Counted from the first letter of the stretch, positions 5,544 through 13,917 are shown. The stretch is DNA of 20,455 bases from CAZFPT01 sp046541875 (GCA_046541875.1 JBKHCL010000059.1:1-20455); one strand, 5' to 3'. The notes: generated by a model from the letters alone, not told the origin. A program made the numbers and translations.

Positions 5544-6323
5544 ATGAGTCTGGGAAGCATCATACGGGCGCGTCGACAGGAGTTGGGGGACACGCAGGAT
5601 CAGGTCGCCGAGCGGGCGGGCATTTCCAAGCCCTACCTGAGCAACATCGAGACGGGCAAGGCCCGCAACCCTCCCACCGACGGCGTTCTGGAGGCGTTGG
5701 AGCGTGCCCTGTCCTTCGAATCCGGCCAGCTCACGCGCCTGGCCCATTTGGCCCGGACGCCGGCGGACGTGCGAGAAGAGCACCACCAGCTCGAGCAGCG
5801 ACTCCAGAAGCTCACCTCCGCCATCCGCCGCATCATGGACCAGCGCGAAGGCGAGGCAGGCGAAAACGACCTTGCCGCCCTGCTGGAGGATCCGCCCAGT
5901 GCCTTGGGCGCGAAGCTCTCCCTGGGAGGCTCGGTGCCGGTGATCAACAACGTCGCCGCCGGCTATCCCCAGGACTTCACCGACCTGGACTACCCGGCCG
6001 GGGTGGCCGACGAATACGTCCAGTGCACCGACGTGCAGGACGCCCAGGCGTTCGGGGCCCGCGTGGTGGGCGACTCGATGGAGCCGCGATACCGCCAGGG
6101 CGACATCGTGGTGTTCTCTCCCAACACCGCCCCGACCAACGGCAGCGACTGCTTCGTCCGCTTCGAGGGGGGCGGGACCACCTTCAAACGCATGTACCAG
6201 GACGACCCCAGCCGAATCCGCCTTCAACCGCTCAACCCCGACTACCCCGCGCGGACCTACACCACCGAGGAAGTCCTCAGCGTCTGGCCGGCGGTGTTGC
6301 GCATCGAAAAGCTCAACGCCTGA
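5544..6323 (+). CDS. LexA/CI-type self-cleaving repressor (XRE HTH + peptidase S24)
   Basis: 259 residues. An XRE-type HTH covers about 5-60 (TQDQVAERAGISKPYLSNIETG). A charged, coiled linker (about 75-115) follows, then a LexA-like S24 peptidase domain. VAAGYP (137-142) matches the LexA-type cleavage site, with the cut expected between A139 and G140. The catalytic serine is S178 in GDSMEP and the general base is K215, 37 residues later, the same spacing as S119/K156 in E. coli LexA. Such repressors cut themselves when RecA filaments form after DNA damage. Start ATG at 5544, with GGAG five bases upstream. It is divergent from the HTH-ATPase-terminase operon and shares its control region, so it is the likely switch of that cassette. 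Confidence 0.85.
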   Translation: MSLGSIIRARRQELGDTQDQVAERAGISKPYLSNIETGKARNPPTDGVLEALERALSFESGQLTRLAHLARTPADVREEHHQLEQRLQKLTSAIRRIMDQREGEAGENDLAALLEDPPSALGAKLSLGGSVPVINNVAAGYPQDFTDLDYPAGVADEYVQCTDVQDAQAFGARVVGDSMEPRYRQGDIVVFSPNTAPTNGSDCFVRFEGGGTTFKRMYQDDPSRIRLQPLNPDYPARTYTTEEVLSVWPAVLRIEKLNA

Positions 6324-6360
6324 GATCGAAACCGCCCGCACACGGGACCGTCGAGAGAAC

Positions 6361-8181
6361 CTATTCCTGGTCCACAGGCACAGCCACCGGTTCGCCGAAG
6401 CCCGAGCGACCCCAGACGTCGACAGCGCGAATGCGATAATATCCACCGTCAGGTTCGGCAGGCAGCATGCAGGAGTTGCACAGGAGGCTTGGCGTATCGA
6501 CCCGTTTCCAAGGCCCGTCCTTGTCGGGGGACCGCTGAACCTCATAGGTTCTCAACCCATACTCGGCTGAACCTTTCCACGTCAGCAGGTGTTCCGGTCC
6601 GAACAGGCCCGGAAACACGTCCACGCGCAGCGGCCCCGGTGCATCCGGTCCCTTTTTGCCCTTCGACGTGAGCAGGAACAGACTGACGCTGTCGGTGGGC
6701 ATGTCCACATCGAGCGTGAGCTTGCCGCCCAAGGCGGAGACTTTCCTGGGAGGCGTGGCGTAGGCGAGTTCCATCTCACGGCGAAGTTTGGCCAGCGCGT
6801 CCTTTGTGGGCGTCTTCGTGTTTGGCCAGACGCGATAGGGGTTGCTGGTGTTCTCGTCGTGACGGAGATGCGAGAGCATGAGCGTCTCGGCCGGCAGGTC
6901 GCGGAGCTGAATGGTCACCTTGTGGTTGCTTTGACCGTCATTGAACACGAGCACAGCCACCTGCCCGTTGGCGTCGGAGTTGCGCGTAGCCAGCACGCCC
7001 ACGCCGCTTCGGACATCCGGGTTGCCGGTGACGCCCAATCGCCCGTCGCCGAGCTTGGCCAGCAACGTAAACACCGTATGGGCGGGCTTTTTGATCAGTG
7101 CAAACCGGTCCTTCCGACGGAAAAGAATCATCTGCGTGCGGCGGTCCCAGCTCTCGGAGAGAAATCCGCTGTCGTTGCTGCAGAAGAAGGGCTGACCGAT
7201 TCCCTCAATAATTCGGAGTTGTTCCTGGTAAATCGCGTTGGCTGTCCAGGCGGCGAACTTCGGTCCACCGGCCCAATCGTGGGCATTGTTCCAGCCGTTC
7301 CATGGATCGTGCTCGGTGTTCACGAAGGGCACGTCCTTGTAGGCGGGGAAGTCCTTGCGGATCTTCTTGATCATGCCGATCTCGCGGTCGACCATTTGGG
7401 TGGCCTCGGCTTTGATGTGCCCAGAGACAAAGCCGACGGTGTGCTCCTTCTTGCCCGTAAAGATGTTCTCGGTGTTCTCCAGGAGCTTCACGAAGTCATA
7501 GGGGTTCTTCCTGTATATGGCCGCCGGGCCACCGAACTTGCGGGCAAAACGCGGGTCCACATCGCCCAGCCCCTTGGTCACCGCATCCCAGTAGCCAACG
7601 CCTGCCTTGTTCCACTTCAACTGCCCCTCGTTGGGAGACTCCCACCACCAGGTGGCGACTTCATCGAGGCCGTGACGTTTTACGAAGTGCTCCGCGATGG
7701 CCCGGGTCACTGCGCGGTGGTGCTTCGCCTCTTCCAGGGAGCGGGCGCCACGGCGATTGTCGACCAGTTTGCTTCCGCTGCCCTTATAGTCGAACTCGAA
7801 ATGGTGCTTCAGACCGTACCGCAGCAGGATGTCGGTCGCGGCGTCGAGCTTCGACCAGTCGTAGACGATCGCGTTTCCGTCGCGCTGGGCGCCGATCAGA
7901 TTCAGTGTGCGGTGAATACGCGCGTAGTTGAGCCCCTCATGGGGGACCGACCCGGCGTAGGCCATGTAGACCTGATAGTGGTCCTTGAAGAGGTCCCACG
8001 CGGGCGAGAAACCGAACCGGTTCCAGAAGTTCGCCATCTTGTGAACCGGTTTGGAGCAGTCTACCTCGACGGTGAGGGCGACCTGGCCTTCGGAATCCTC
8101 GGCGGCAAGAGCATCGACCGACAGCACCGACAACACGAGGACGGCGAGAACAAAGACCGATCGACGAAACAGTTCAGTCAT
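6361..8181 (-). CDS. Secreted GH39 glycoside hydrolase, alpha-L-iduronidase-like
   Basis: 606 residues from the ATG at 8181. Residues 1-27 form a signal peptide (basic n-region, long hydrophobic core, ALAAE end), so export is predicted. The catalytic TIM barrel (about 40-420) carries WWESPNEG with E185 as the expected acid/base, and FVNTEHDPWNGW with E290 as the expected nucleophile. The latter closely follows the iduronidase pattern NDEADP..GW. The last 95 or so residues look like a fibronectin type III domain, as in human IDUA. The substrate is likely a uronic-acid- or xylose-containing polysaccharide, by family only. An upstream in-frame GTG at 8232 has a better ribosome-binding site (AAGGAG) and would add 17 residues. 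The gene is convergent with the repressor gene, 37 bases apart. Confidence 0.75.
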   Translation of the reverse strand: MTELFRRSVFVLAVLVLSVLSVDALAAEDSEGQVALTVEVDCSKPVHKMANFWNRFGFSPAWDLFKDHYQVYMAYAGSVPHEGLNYARIHRTLNLIGAQRDGNAIVYDWSKLDAATDILLRYGLKHHFEFDYKGSGSKLVDNRRGARSLEEAKHHRAVTRAIAEHFVKRHGLDEVATWWWESPNEGQLKWNKAGVGYWDAVTKGLGDVDPRFARKFGGPAAIYRKNPYDFVKLLENTENIFTGKKEHTVGFVSGHIKAEATQMVDREIGMIKKIRKDFPAYKDVPFVNTEHDPWNGWNNAHDWAGGPKFAAWTANAIYQEQLRIIEGIGQPFFCSNDSGFLSESWDRRTQMILFRRKDRFALIKKPAHTVFTLLAKLGDGRLGVTGNPDVRSGVGVLATRNSDANGQVAVLVFNDGQSNHKVTIQLRDLPAETLMLSHLRHDENTSNPYRVWPNTKTPTKDALAKLRREMELAYATPPRKVSALGGKLTLDVDMPTDSVSLFLLTSKGKKGPDAPGPLRVDVFPGLFGPEHLLTWKGSAEYGLRTYEVQRSPDKDGPWKRVDTPSLLCNSCMLPAEPDGGYYRIRAVDVWGRSGFGEPVAVPVDQE

Positions 8182-8405
8182 GCGATGGGCTCCGAATGGG
8201 TTGCGGGTTCTATCACTTCTTACCAAGAGCACGATTCACTCCTTAGTAATACACACCTTTCAGCTTGCCGTATCGCACAAAAAGGAGAAGTGGAGAAGTG
8301 AGCACCGTTCGCCCCGCTCACGCCACGCAAATGCCCCGCCCATACACTGTTTGACTCGTCGCACTGCGCCAAGCCATACCAAACCCGAAACCCGCGCAAA
8401 ACAAC

Positions 8406-8432
8406 GGGCCCGCCGGGAATTTCGACGGGCCC
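8406..8432 (-). terminator. Terminator after pgk
   Basis: Minus strand GGGCCCG (8432-8426) pairs with CGGGCCC (8412-8406), followed by a T-rich GTTGTTTT. It lies 31 bases after the pgk stop. The T-tract is interrupted. Confidence 0.5.
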
Positions 8433-8462
8433 TGGAGTGTTTCGCTGCGTTGTGGAGACGTC

Positions 8463-9671
8463 TCAGTCGTCCAAGACCTCGATGGGGGGCATGGGCTTGC
8501 CTTCCAGATACGTCAGGCTCGCGCCGCCTCCGGTGGAGACGTGCGTCATGTTGTCCTCGAGGCCGAACTCTTCGACGGCCGTGGCCGAATCGCCGCCGCC
8601 GATGACGCTGATCGCCCCGGCATCGGTGGCGTCGGCAACGGCCTGGGCGACGGCCTTCGTGCCGGCAGCGTAGGCGTCGCGTTCGAAGACGCCCATCGGC
8701 CCGTTCCATACGATCGTTTTGCTCTCGGCGATGATGCCCTTGAATGTCTCGATCGTCCTGGGGCCGATGTCCAGACCCATCATGTCATCGGGGATCTCGA
8801 CGCCGTCGGTGGTCTTCGCCTCGTCGGATTCGAACTCGCCGGCCCCGACGTGGTCCTCGGGCAGGACGATGGTATCGCCGGCCTTATCGAGGATGGACTT
8901 CATCTCGTCGACCTGGTCTTCCTCGACGCGGGATTTGCCCACCTTCACGCCGCGGGCCTTCAGCAGCGTGTAGGCCATCGCCCCGCCGATGATGATCCTG
9001 TCGACCTTGTCCAGGAGCGTGGCGATGAGCTTGATCTTGTCGGAAACCTTCGCGCCGCCGAGAATCGCCAGAAACGGGCGTTTCGGATCGGCGACGGCTT
9101 CGTGGAGATACTTGATTTCCTTCTCCACGAGCATGCCCGCCACGGCCGGGCCGCCCTTTTTCTGGATGGCCTGGGGCGCGCCCCACATGCTGGCGTGCTT
9201 GCGGTGGCAGGTTCCGAAGGCGTCGTTGACGTAGACCTCGCCCAGCTCTCCGAGTTCGGCCCCGAAGGCCAGCACGTCCGACTCGTCCTTCGAGTCCTCG
9301 CGCGGGTCGAACCGCACGTTTTCCAAACAGAGCACTTCGCCGGCGGACAGGTCGGCGGCCATCTGCTTTGCCTCATCGCCGGCGATGGGCGAGGCGGGCC
9401 CGAGTTTGACCTCCTTACCGAGGTGTTCGGCGAGCTTGTCGGCGGCCGGCTTGAGGGAGAATTCGTCGGTCACTTCGCCCTTGGGACGCCCCAGGTGGGA
9501 CATCAGCACCAGCTTGCCGCCGGCATCGAGCACCTTGTTGATGCTCGGAAGGGCTGCCACGATGCGCTTGTCGTTGGTGACGGTTTTCCCGTCCAGCGGC
9601 ACGTTGAAGTCCACGCGCATCAGCACGGTCTTGTCCGATACGTCGATATCGTTGATCGTCTTCTTGGCCAT
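8463..9671 (-). CDS. pgk: Phosphoglycerate kinase
   Basis: 402 residues, full length. It transfers phosphate from 1,3-bisphosphoglycerate to ADP in glycolysis, and the reverse in gluconeogenesis; cytoplasmic. The N-terminal substrate domain shows the family signature around 19-29 (RVDFNVPLDGK), SHLGRPKG (58-65) and the basic-patch arginine in LENVRFDPRE. The C-terminal nucleotide domain has ILGGAKVSDK (about 204-213) and the glycine-rich GGGDSATA near 364-371. GGGAS precedes the C-terminal LEGK segment. Start ATG at 9671 with AAGGA six bases upstream and a TTGCCA-17-TATCCT promoter. It is divergent from pgi and followed by its own hairpin. No defects seen. Confidence 0.97.
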   Translation of the reverse strand: MAKKTINDIDVSDKTVLMRVDFNVPLDGKTVTNDKRIVAALPSINKVLDAGGKLVLMSHLGRPKGEVTDEFSLKPAADKLAEHLGKEVKLGPASPIAGDEAKQMAADLSAGEVLCLENVRFDPREDSKDESDVLAFGAELGELGEVYVNDAFGTCHRKHASMWGAPQAIQKKGGPAVAGMLVEKEIKYLHEAVADPKRPFLAILGGAKVSDKIKLIATLLDKVDRIIIGGAMAYTLLKARGVKVGKSRVEEDQVDEMKSILDKAGDTIVLPEDHVGAGEFESDEAKTTDGVEIPDDMMGLDIGPRTIETFKGIIAESKTIVWNGPMGVFERDAYAAGTKAVAQAVADATDAGAISVIGGGDSATAVEEFGLEDNMTHVSTGGGASLTYLEGKPMPPIEVLDD

Positions 9672-9746
9672 GATGCTGTCCTTTGGATTCGGTCCTGAGC
9701 TTGCCTTCGCCTTCCCACAGGCCCCCGCGAGGGGCGGGAATACAGA

Positions 9747-9775
9747 AGGATAGAAACTCGACGGGCGATTGGCAA
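9747..9775 (-). promoter_or_regulatory. pgk promoter
   Basis: Minus strand TTGCCA (9775-9770), 17 bases, TATCCT (9752-9747). Predicted start near 9740, giving a leader of about 70 nt. Confidence 0.55.
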
Positions 9776-9858
9776 GGTTTCACGTGGCAGGGCTTTCGGC
9801 TGATGGGGCTCCCCTCCCGCGAACCCGGGCTGACAGGCCGCGATGCCGGGACCGCCGC

Positions 9859-9887
9859 TTGCAGCCGGGCCGCCGGGGCACTATTCT
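9859..9887 (+). promoter_or_regulatory. pgi promoter
   Basis: TTGCAG (9859-9864), 17 bases, TATTCT (9882-9887). Predicted start near 9894, about 28 nt before the pgi start codon. Confidence 0.5.
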
Positions 9888-9921
9888 CTTGACCTGCGAA
9901 CCCAACCAGAAAGGACACCCC

Positions 9922-11370
9922 ATGATTCACGTATATTGGAAGAACGCCACCAGCAAGGTCATCGGCGACGAGCACGGAATTACGCCCACCGAGCAGGCGA
10001 ACATCGAAAACGACCTGCGCGACGCCCACCGCACCGTGCAGACGCAGATTGCCCGGGGACAGCTCGGCTACGCCGCCCTGCCGACGCATCCGGACTACCG
10101 CCGGCAGGTGATGGAGGTCGTCTCGGCGAAGCGAGAGGGCTGTACCGATCTGGTCGTGCTCGGGATCGGCGGCAGTGCGCTGGGCAACATTGCCCTGCAG
10201 GCGGCGCTGAACCCGGCCACCTACAACCTCCTCAGCGACAAGAAGCGTGGCGGCCCGAGGCTGTTCGTGCTGGACAACGTGGACCCCGCCCTGGTCAACG
10301 ACACGCTCAAGCTGCTGGGGCGACGCCTGAAGACCACCGTGTTCAACGTGATCTCCAAGTCCGGCGAGACGGCCGAGACGGCCAGCCAGTTCATGGTGAT
10401 CCGTGACCTGCTCAAGAAGAAGCTCGGAGACGACTTCGCCGATCATATCGTCGCCACCACCGACGCCGAAAAGGGCACGCTCCATGAGATCGCCAAACGC
10501 GACGGCTACGCGATGTTGCCGGTCCCCGGCGACGTGGGCGGGCGGTTCAGCGTGCTCTCGCCGGTGGGGTTGTTCTCGGCGGAGATGTGCGGGATCGACA
10601 CAGCCGCCCTGCTGGAAGGGGCAGAGAGCATGAAGGAACGCTGCGCCAACGACGACTGGAAGAGCAACCCCGGCTGCGTGCTGGCGATGGTGAAGTACCT
10701 CATGTTCGCCCGCAAGAACAAGCCCATGCACGTGATGATGCCCTACTCCAACCGCCTGTACCTGCTGGCCGACTGGTATCGCCAGCTCTGGGCGGAATCG
10801 CTCGGCAAGCAGTACAACCGCCAGGGCGAGGAGATCTTCACCGGGCCCACGCCGATCAAGGCGCTGGGCACGACCGACCAGCACTCGCAGGTGCAGCTCT
10901 ACCGCGAAGGCCCGAATGACAAGCTCACCGTGTTCGTCGAAGTCGCCAAGCACCCCGCCAACGTCCGCGTGCCCGACGAGTTCGCCGAGGTGCCCGGGCT
11001 GAGCTACCTGCGCAAGGCCCAGCTCGGCAAGCTGCTCAACGCCGAGAAAACCGCCACCGAGTTCGCGATGGCCTTCTCGAAGCGTCCCAGCGTGACGATC
11101 CAATTCGATCGCATCGACGAGCAGTCGGTCGGGGAGTTCATCTTCCTCTACGAGTACACCACCAGCCTCATGGGCGAGCTTCTGAACATCGACGCCTACG
11201 ATCAGCCGGCCGTCGAACTCGGCAAACAGGCGACCTTCGCCCTGATGGGCAAGGAAGGCAACGTCAGTCCGTCCATCGCGAAACTGCTGGATGAGGAATC
11301 GCTCACCTACGACGAGATGGCCCGGAAGGTCAAACCCTTCAGCCGAACGGACAAGAAGTTCCTGGCGTAG
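9922..11370 (+). CDS. pgi: Glucose-6-phosphate isomerase
   Basis: 482 residues; interconverts glucose 6-phosphate and fructose 6-phosphate in the cytoplasm. The two SIS-type sugar-phosphate domains are clear: GIGGSALG (81-88), SKSGET (145-150) and GDVGGRFS (203-210, the PGI signature). Catalytic candidates are E291 in WAESLGK and H321 in TDQHSQ. The size and the DQHSQ context resemble the shorter bacterial form, not the 550-residue E. coli type. The frame is open 51 codons further upstream, but the ATG at 9922 has AAAGGA six bases before it and begins at the family's normal N-terminus. It is divergent from pgk; the terminator beyond it serves mainly the opposing fab operon. Confidence 0.95.
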   Translation: MIHVYWKNATSKVIGDEHGITPTEQANIENDLRDAHRTVQTQIARGQLGYAALPTHPDYRRQVMEVVSAKREGCTDLVVLGIGGSALGNIALQAALNPATYNLLSDKKRGGPRLFVLDNVDPALVNDTLKLLGRRLKTTVFNVISKSGETAETASQFMVIRDLLKKKLGDDFADHIVATTDAEKGTLHEIAKRDGYAMLPVPGDVGGRFSVLSPVGLFSAEMCGIDTAALLEGAESMKERCANDDWKSNPGCVLAMVKYLMFARKNKPMHVMMPYSNRLYLLADWYRQLWAESLGKQYNRQGEEIFTGPTPIKALGTTDQHSQVQLYREGPNDKLTVFVEVAKHPANVRVPDEFAEVPGLSYLRKAQLGKLLNAEKTATEFAMAFSKRPSVTIQFDRIDEQSVGEFIFLYEYTTSLMGELLNIDAYDQPAVELGKQATFALMGKEGNVSPSIAKLLDEESLTYDEMARKVKPFSRTDKKFLA

Positions 11371-11388
11371 ACAGACCGACCGCGCGTG

Positions 11389-11422
11389 AAAAAGCGGGGC
11401 CTGGCGATCGGCCAAGCCCCGC
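11389..11422 (-). terminator. Terminator of the fab operon
   Basis: GCGGGGC (11394-11400) pairs with GCCCCGC (11416-11422), with an inner TGGC/GCCA (11402-11405/11411-11414) around a GATCG loop. Five A (11389-11393) give a U-run on the minus strand. It lies 30 bases after the fabF stop and 19 after the pgi stop, so it also separates the two convergent genes. Confidence 0.75.
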
Positions 11423-11451
11423 GGATTGCGTTTTCCCTGGCAGCGGGTTTT

Positions 11452-12699
11452 TCAGATTCGTTTGACCAGAAGGCAGGCGTTGTGGCCGCCAAAGCCGAAG
11501 CTGTTGGACAGCATCACATCGGCGGTCGCCTCCCGGGGTTCGTTGGGGATGTAGTCCAGGTCACAGCCTTCCTCGGGATTATCGAGGTTCAGCGTGGGTG
11601 GCAGGACGTTGTGCTGCATGCCCTTGAGGCAGGCGATGAGTTCCACGCCGCCGGATGCACCCAGCAGGTGGCCGGTAGCGGACTTCGTAGAGGACACCAG
11701 CAGCCCGCCGGTGGCATGGTCGCCGAAGACGTTCTTGATGGCCCCGGTTTCAGCGACGTCGCCCAGTTGCGTGCTGGTTCCGTGGGTGTTGATGTAGTCG
11801 ACGTCCTCGGGGTTCACGCCGCCGTCGGCCAGGGCCTTTCGCATCGCTTTCGATGCGCCCTTGCCTTCGGGGTCCGGGGCGGTGATATGATACCCGTCCG
11901 CCGACGCCCCGTAGCCGATCAACTCGGCGTAGATCCGGGCGTTGCGCTTCCGGGCGTGTTCGAGCGTTTCCAGCACGATCACGCCGGCACCCTCGGCCAG
12001 CAGGAACCCGTCGCGGTCCTTATCGAACGGGCGCGAGGCGTGCTCGGGGTCGTCGTTCCGCGTGCTGAGGCCTTTGAGGGCACAGAAGCTCGCCAGCCCG
12101 ATGCGAGTCAACGCCGCTTCCGAGCCGCCGGTGAGCATCACGTCCACCTCACCACGCTGCAGGGTGCGGAGCGCTTCACCGATCCCGGTCGACGCCGACG
12201 CACAGGCCGTCGCCACCGAATGATTGGGCCCGCGAAGGCCCCAGATCAACGAGACGTTGCCCGAGGCGGCGTTGCCCATCAGCTTGGGAACGGTGAACGG
12301 ACTGACCCGCTTGGGGCCCTTGTCGATAAGCTTGAGGTGCTGGGTTTCCAACTCCTGGAGCCCGCCGATGCCCGTACCGATCAGAACGCCACAACGATCG
12401 AGGTCTTCCTGATCGAACTCCAGCCCGGCGTCTTCGACGGCTTCGATGGCCGACTGAACGGCGAACTGGCTGAAGCGGTCCATGCGCTTCGCCTCTCGCG
12501 GATCGACCTTCTCGGACGGAACGGTTTCCCAGTCCTTGACTTCTCCGCCGATCTGCGAGGGAAACTCGGACGCATCGAACCGCGCAATGCGCGCGATCCC
12601 GCTGCGGCAGTTCAGCAGCGCGTCCCAGGTCTCCGAAACATTGTGGCCCAGAGGGTTTACCGTACCCAGGCCCGTGATGACCACGCGGCAATCAGCCAT
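11452..12699 (-). CDS. fabF: 3-oxoacyl-ACP synthase II
   Basis: 415 residues. It condenses malonyl-ACP with a growing acyl-ACP in type II fatty-acid synthesis. The thiolase-fold Cys-His-His triad is complete: C166 in TACASAS, H306 in NTHGTST and H344 in ATGHLLGASG, close to E. coli FabF C163/H303/H340. Length matches the family. ATG at 12699 has GAGGGA nine bases upstream. It is the last gene of the operon, 24 bases after acpP, and is followed by a strong terminator. Its position directly after acpP matches the classical bacterial order. FabB and polyketide ketosynthases share the triad, but the operon supports FabF. Confidence 0.95.
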   Translation of the reverse strand: MADCRVVITGLGTVNPLGHNVSETWDALLNCRSGIARIARFDASEFPSQIGGEVKDWETVPSEKVDPREAKRMDRFSQFAVQSAIEAVEDAGLEFDQEDLDRCGVLIGTGIGGLQELETQHLKLIDKGPKRVSPFTVPKLMGNAASGNVSLIWGLRGPNHSVATACASASTGIGEALRTLQRGEVDVMLTGGSEAALTRIGLASFCALKGLSTRNDDPEHASRPFDKDRDGFLLAEGAGVIVLETLEHARKRNARIYAELIGYGASADGYHITAPDPEGKGASKAMRKALADGGVNPEDVDYINTHGTSTQLGDVAETGAIKNVFGDHATGGLLVSSTKSATGHLLGASGGVELIACLKGMQHNVLPPTLNLDNPEEGCDLDYIPNEPREATADVMLSNSFGFGGHNACLLVKRI

Positions 12700-12723
12700 A
12701 CAGAAACTTCCCTCGCCCGGCAG

Positions 12724-12969
12724 TTAAGCCTGATTGGCGTGTTCGTTGATGTAATCGATCGCCTGACCGACGGTCTGGATCTTCTCGGCTTCCTCGTCGG
12801 GAATGCTCAGTTCGAACTCATCTTCGAACTCCATCACGAGCTCCACCGTGTCCAGCGAATCGGCGTTCAGATCGTTCACAAACGACGTCTCGCGAGTGAT
12901 CTCGCTCTTGTCGACGCCCATCTGCTCGGAAACGATTTCGATGACCTTCTCTTGGATTTCGTCGGGCAC
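12724..12969 (-). CDS. acpP: Acyl carrier protein
   Basis: 81 residues, acidic, four-helix ACP. It carries acyl intermediates on a phosphopantetheine arm attached to S38 in the DSLDTVELVM motif. The GTG at 12969 is chosen because GGGAGG lies eight bases upstream and the protein then has the normal ACP length. An ATG at 13065 in the same frame would add 32 residues unlike ACP and would lie upstream of the predicted promoter's transcription start. It has its own promoter (13034-13062), fitting the need for more ACP than enzyme. It sits between fabG and fabF. Confidence 0.93.
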   Translation of the reverse strand: MPDEIQEKVIEIVSEQMGVDKSEITRETSFVNDLNADSLDTVELVMEFEDEFELSIPDEEAEKIQTVGQAIDYINEHANQA

Positions 12970-13033
12970 TTTCGTGACCTCCCTGATCAATACGGGTTTC
13001 TGATCCTTCGTTGCTGCCTTCGCAGGTCGCGGT

Positions 13034-13062
13034 ACTATATCGCCCTGCTGCGGGGCATGCAA
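13034..13062 (-). promoter_or_regulatory. Internal promoter for acpP-fabF
   Basis: Minus strand TTGCAT (13062-13057), 17 bases, TATAGT (13039-13034). Predicted start near 13027, with a leader of about 58 nt before the GTG of acpP. The fabG-acpP gap of 163 bases is the longest inside the operon and also holds the hairpin CCCGCA-TCGG-TGCGGG (13096-13081). Confidence 0.6.
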
Positions 13063-13080
13063 CACATACTTGATTTCTCA

Positions 13081-13096
13081 CCCGCACCGATGCGGG
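13081..13096. repeat. Hairpin between fabG and acpP
   Basis: CCCGCA (13081-13086) and TGCGGG (13091-13096) with a four-base loop, 36 bases after the fabG stop. No U-run follows, so it may stabilise or partially attenuate the upstream message rather than end it. Confidence 0.45.
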
Positions 13097-13132
13097 CACG
13101 ACTCGGACCCGATCCGCGGGCCCGCGAGAGTC

Positions 13133-13876
13133 CTACATGTGCATCCCGCCGTCCACGCTGAGCACCTGGCCGGTGATGTACGCCGAGGCGTCCGACGCCA
13201 GGAAACGCACGGCGTTGGCGATGTCCTGTGGCTGACCGAACCGCTTCATCGGAATCTGGTCCATCGCCATGTCCTTGGCCTGCTGAGGCAGCACGTCGGT
13301 CATGGGCGTCTGGATGAAACCCGGAGCGATCGCGTTGGCACGGACGCTCTTGCCGGCCAGCTCCTTGGCGGTCGACTTGGTCAGGCCGATCATGCCCGCC
13401 TTGGAGGCAGCGTAGTTCGCCTGCCCGCGATTGCCCTCCAGGCCGGAGAAACTCGCCATGTTGATGATGGACCCGCCACGCTGGCGGACCATGTACTTGC
13501 ACACAGCCCTGCTGCCGACGAATGCACTGGTGAGGTTCACCTTCAGGACCAGTTCCCAGTCCTCGTCGCTCATCCGCATCAGCAGTCCGTCGCGGGTAAT
13601 GCCCGCGTTGTTCACCAGCACATCGATGCGGCTGTGCTTTTCGACCACGTCGTCCACCAGCGAGCCGAATCCGTCGCCGTCGGTGACGTCCTGCACGCGG
13701 GTCTCCAGGGCGTCGCCCGGATCGCCCAGTTCACCGGGCAGTTCGTCGAGGGCTTCGCTGTTCATGTCCACCGCGACCACCGTCATTCCGTCGGCCAACA
13801 GGCCCCGGACGATCTCCCGCCCGATTCCCTGTGCTCCGCCGGTGACGATGGCGACTTTCTTCTGATTCTCAGACAT
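13133..13876 (-). CDS. fabG: 3-oxoacyl-ACP reductase
   Basis: 247 residues, classical short-chain dehydrogenase. It reduces 3-oxoacyl-ACP with NADPH in each elongation cycle. The cofactor motif TGGAQGIG is at 12-19 and NNAG at 89-92. The catalytic tetrad N114, S142, Y155, K159 is complete, the last two in YAASK. The ending VDGGMHM is typical of FabG. ATG at 13876 has AGGAG nine bases upstream. It lies 41 bases after fabD. Other SDRs look similar, but the position between fabD and acpP makes FabG the best call. Confidence 0.94.
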   Translation of the reverse strand: MSENQKKVAIVTGGAQGIGREIVRGLLADGMTVVAVDMNSEALDELPGELGDPGDALETRVQDVTDGDGFGSLVDDVVEKHSRIDVLVNNAGITRDGLLMRMSDEDWELVLKVNLTSAFVGSRAVCKYMVRQRGGSIINMASFSGLEGNRGQANYAASKAGMIGLTKSTAKELAGKSVRANAIAPGFIQTPMTDVLPQQAKDMAMDQIPMKRFGQPQDIANAVRFLASDASAYITGQVLSVDGGMHM

Positions 13877-13917
13877 CCGGTGCTTCTCCTTGGTGTTTGG
13901 TTCGTCCGTGGGGAGTG

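Noticed and set aside
1500..6360. Attachment-site direct repeats or a tRNA flanking the phage-like cassette.
   Set aside because: None found by eye at either edge, and no integrase gene is present.
12970..13065. An N-terminal extension of acyl carrier protein starting at an ATG at 13065.
   Set aside because: The extra 32 residues are unlike ACP, the ATG lies upstream of the predicted transcription start near 13027, and the GTG at 12969 has a good ribosome-binding site.
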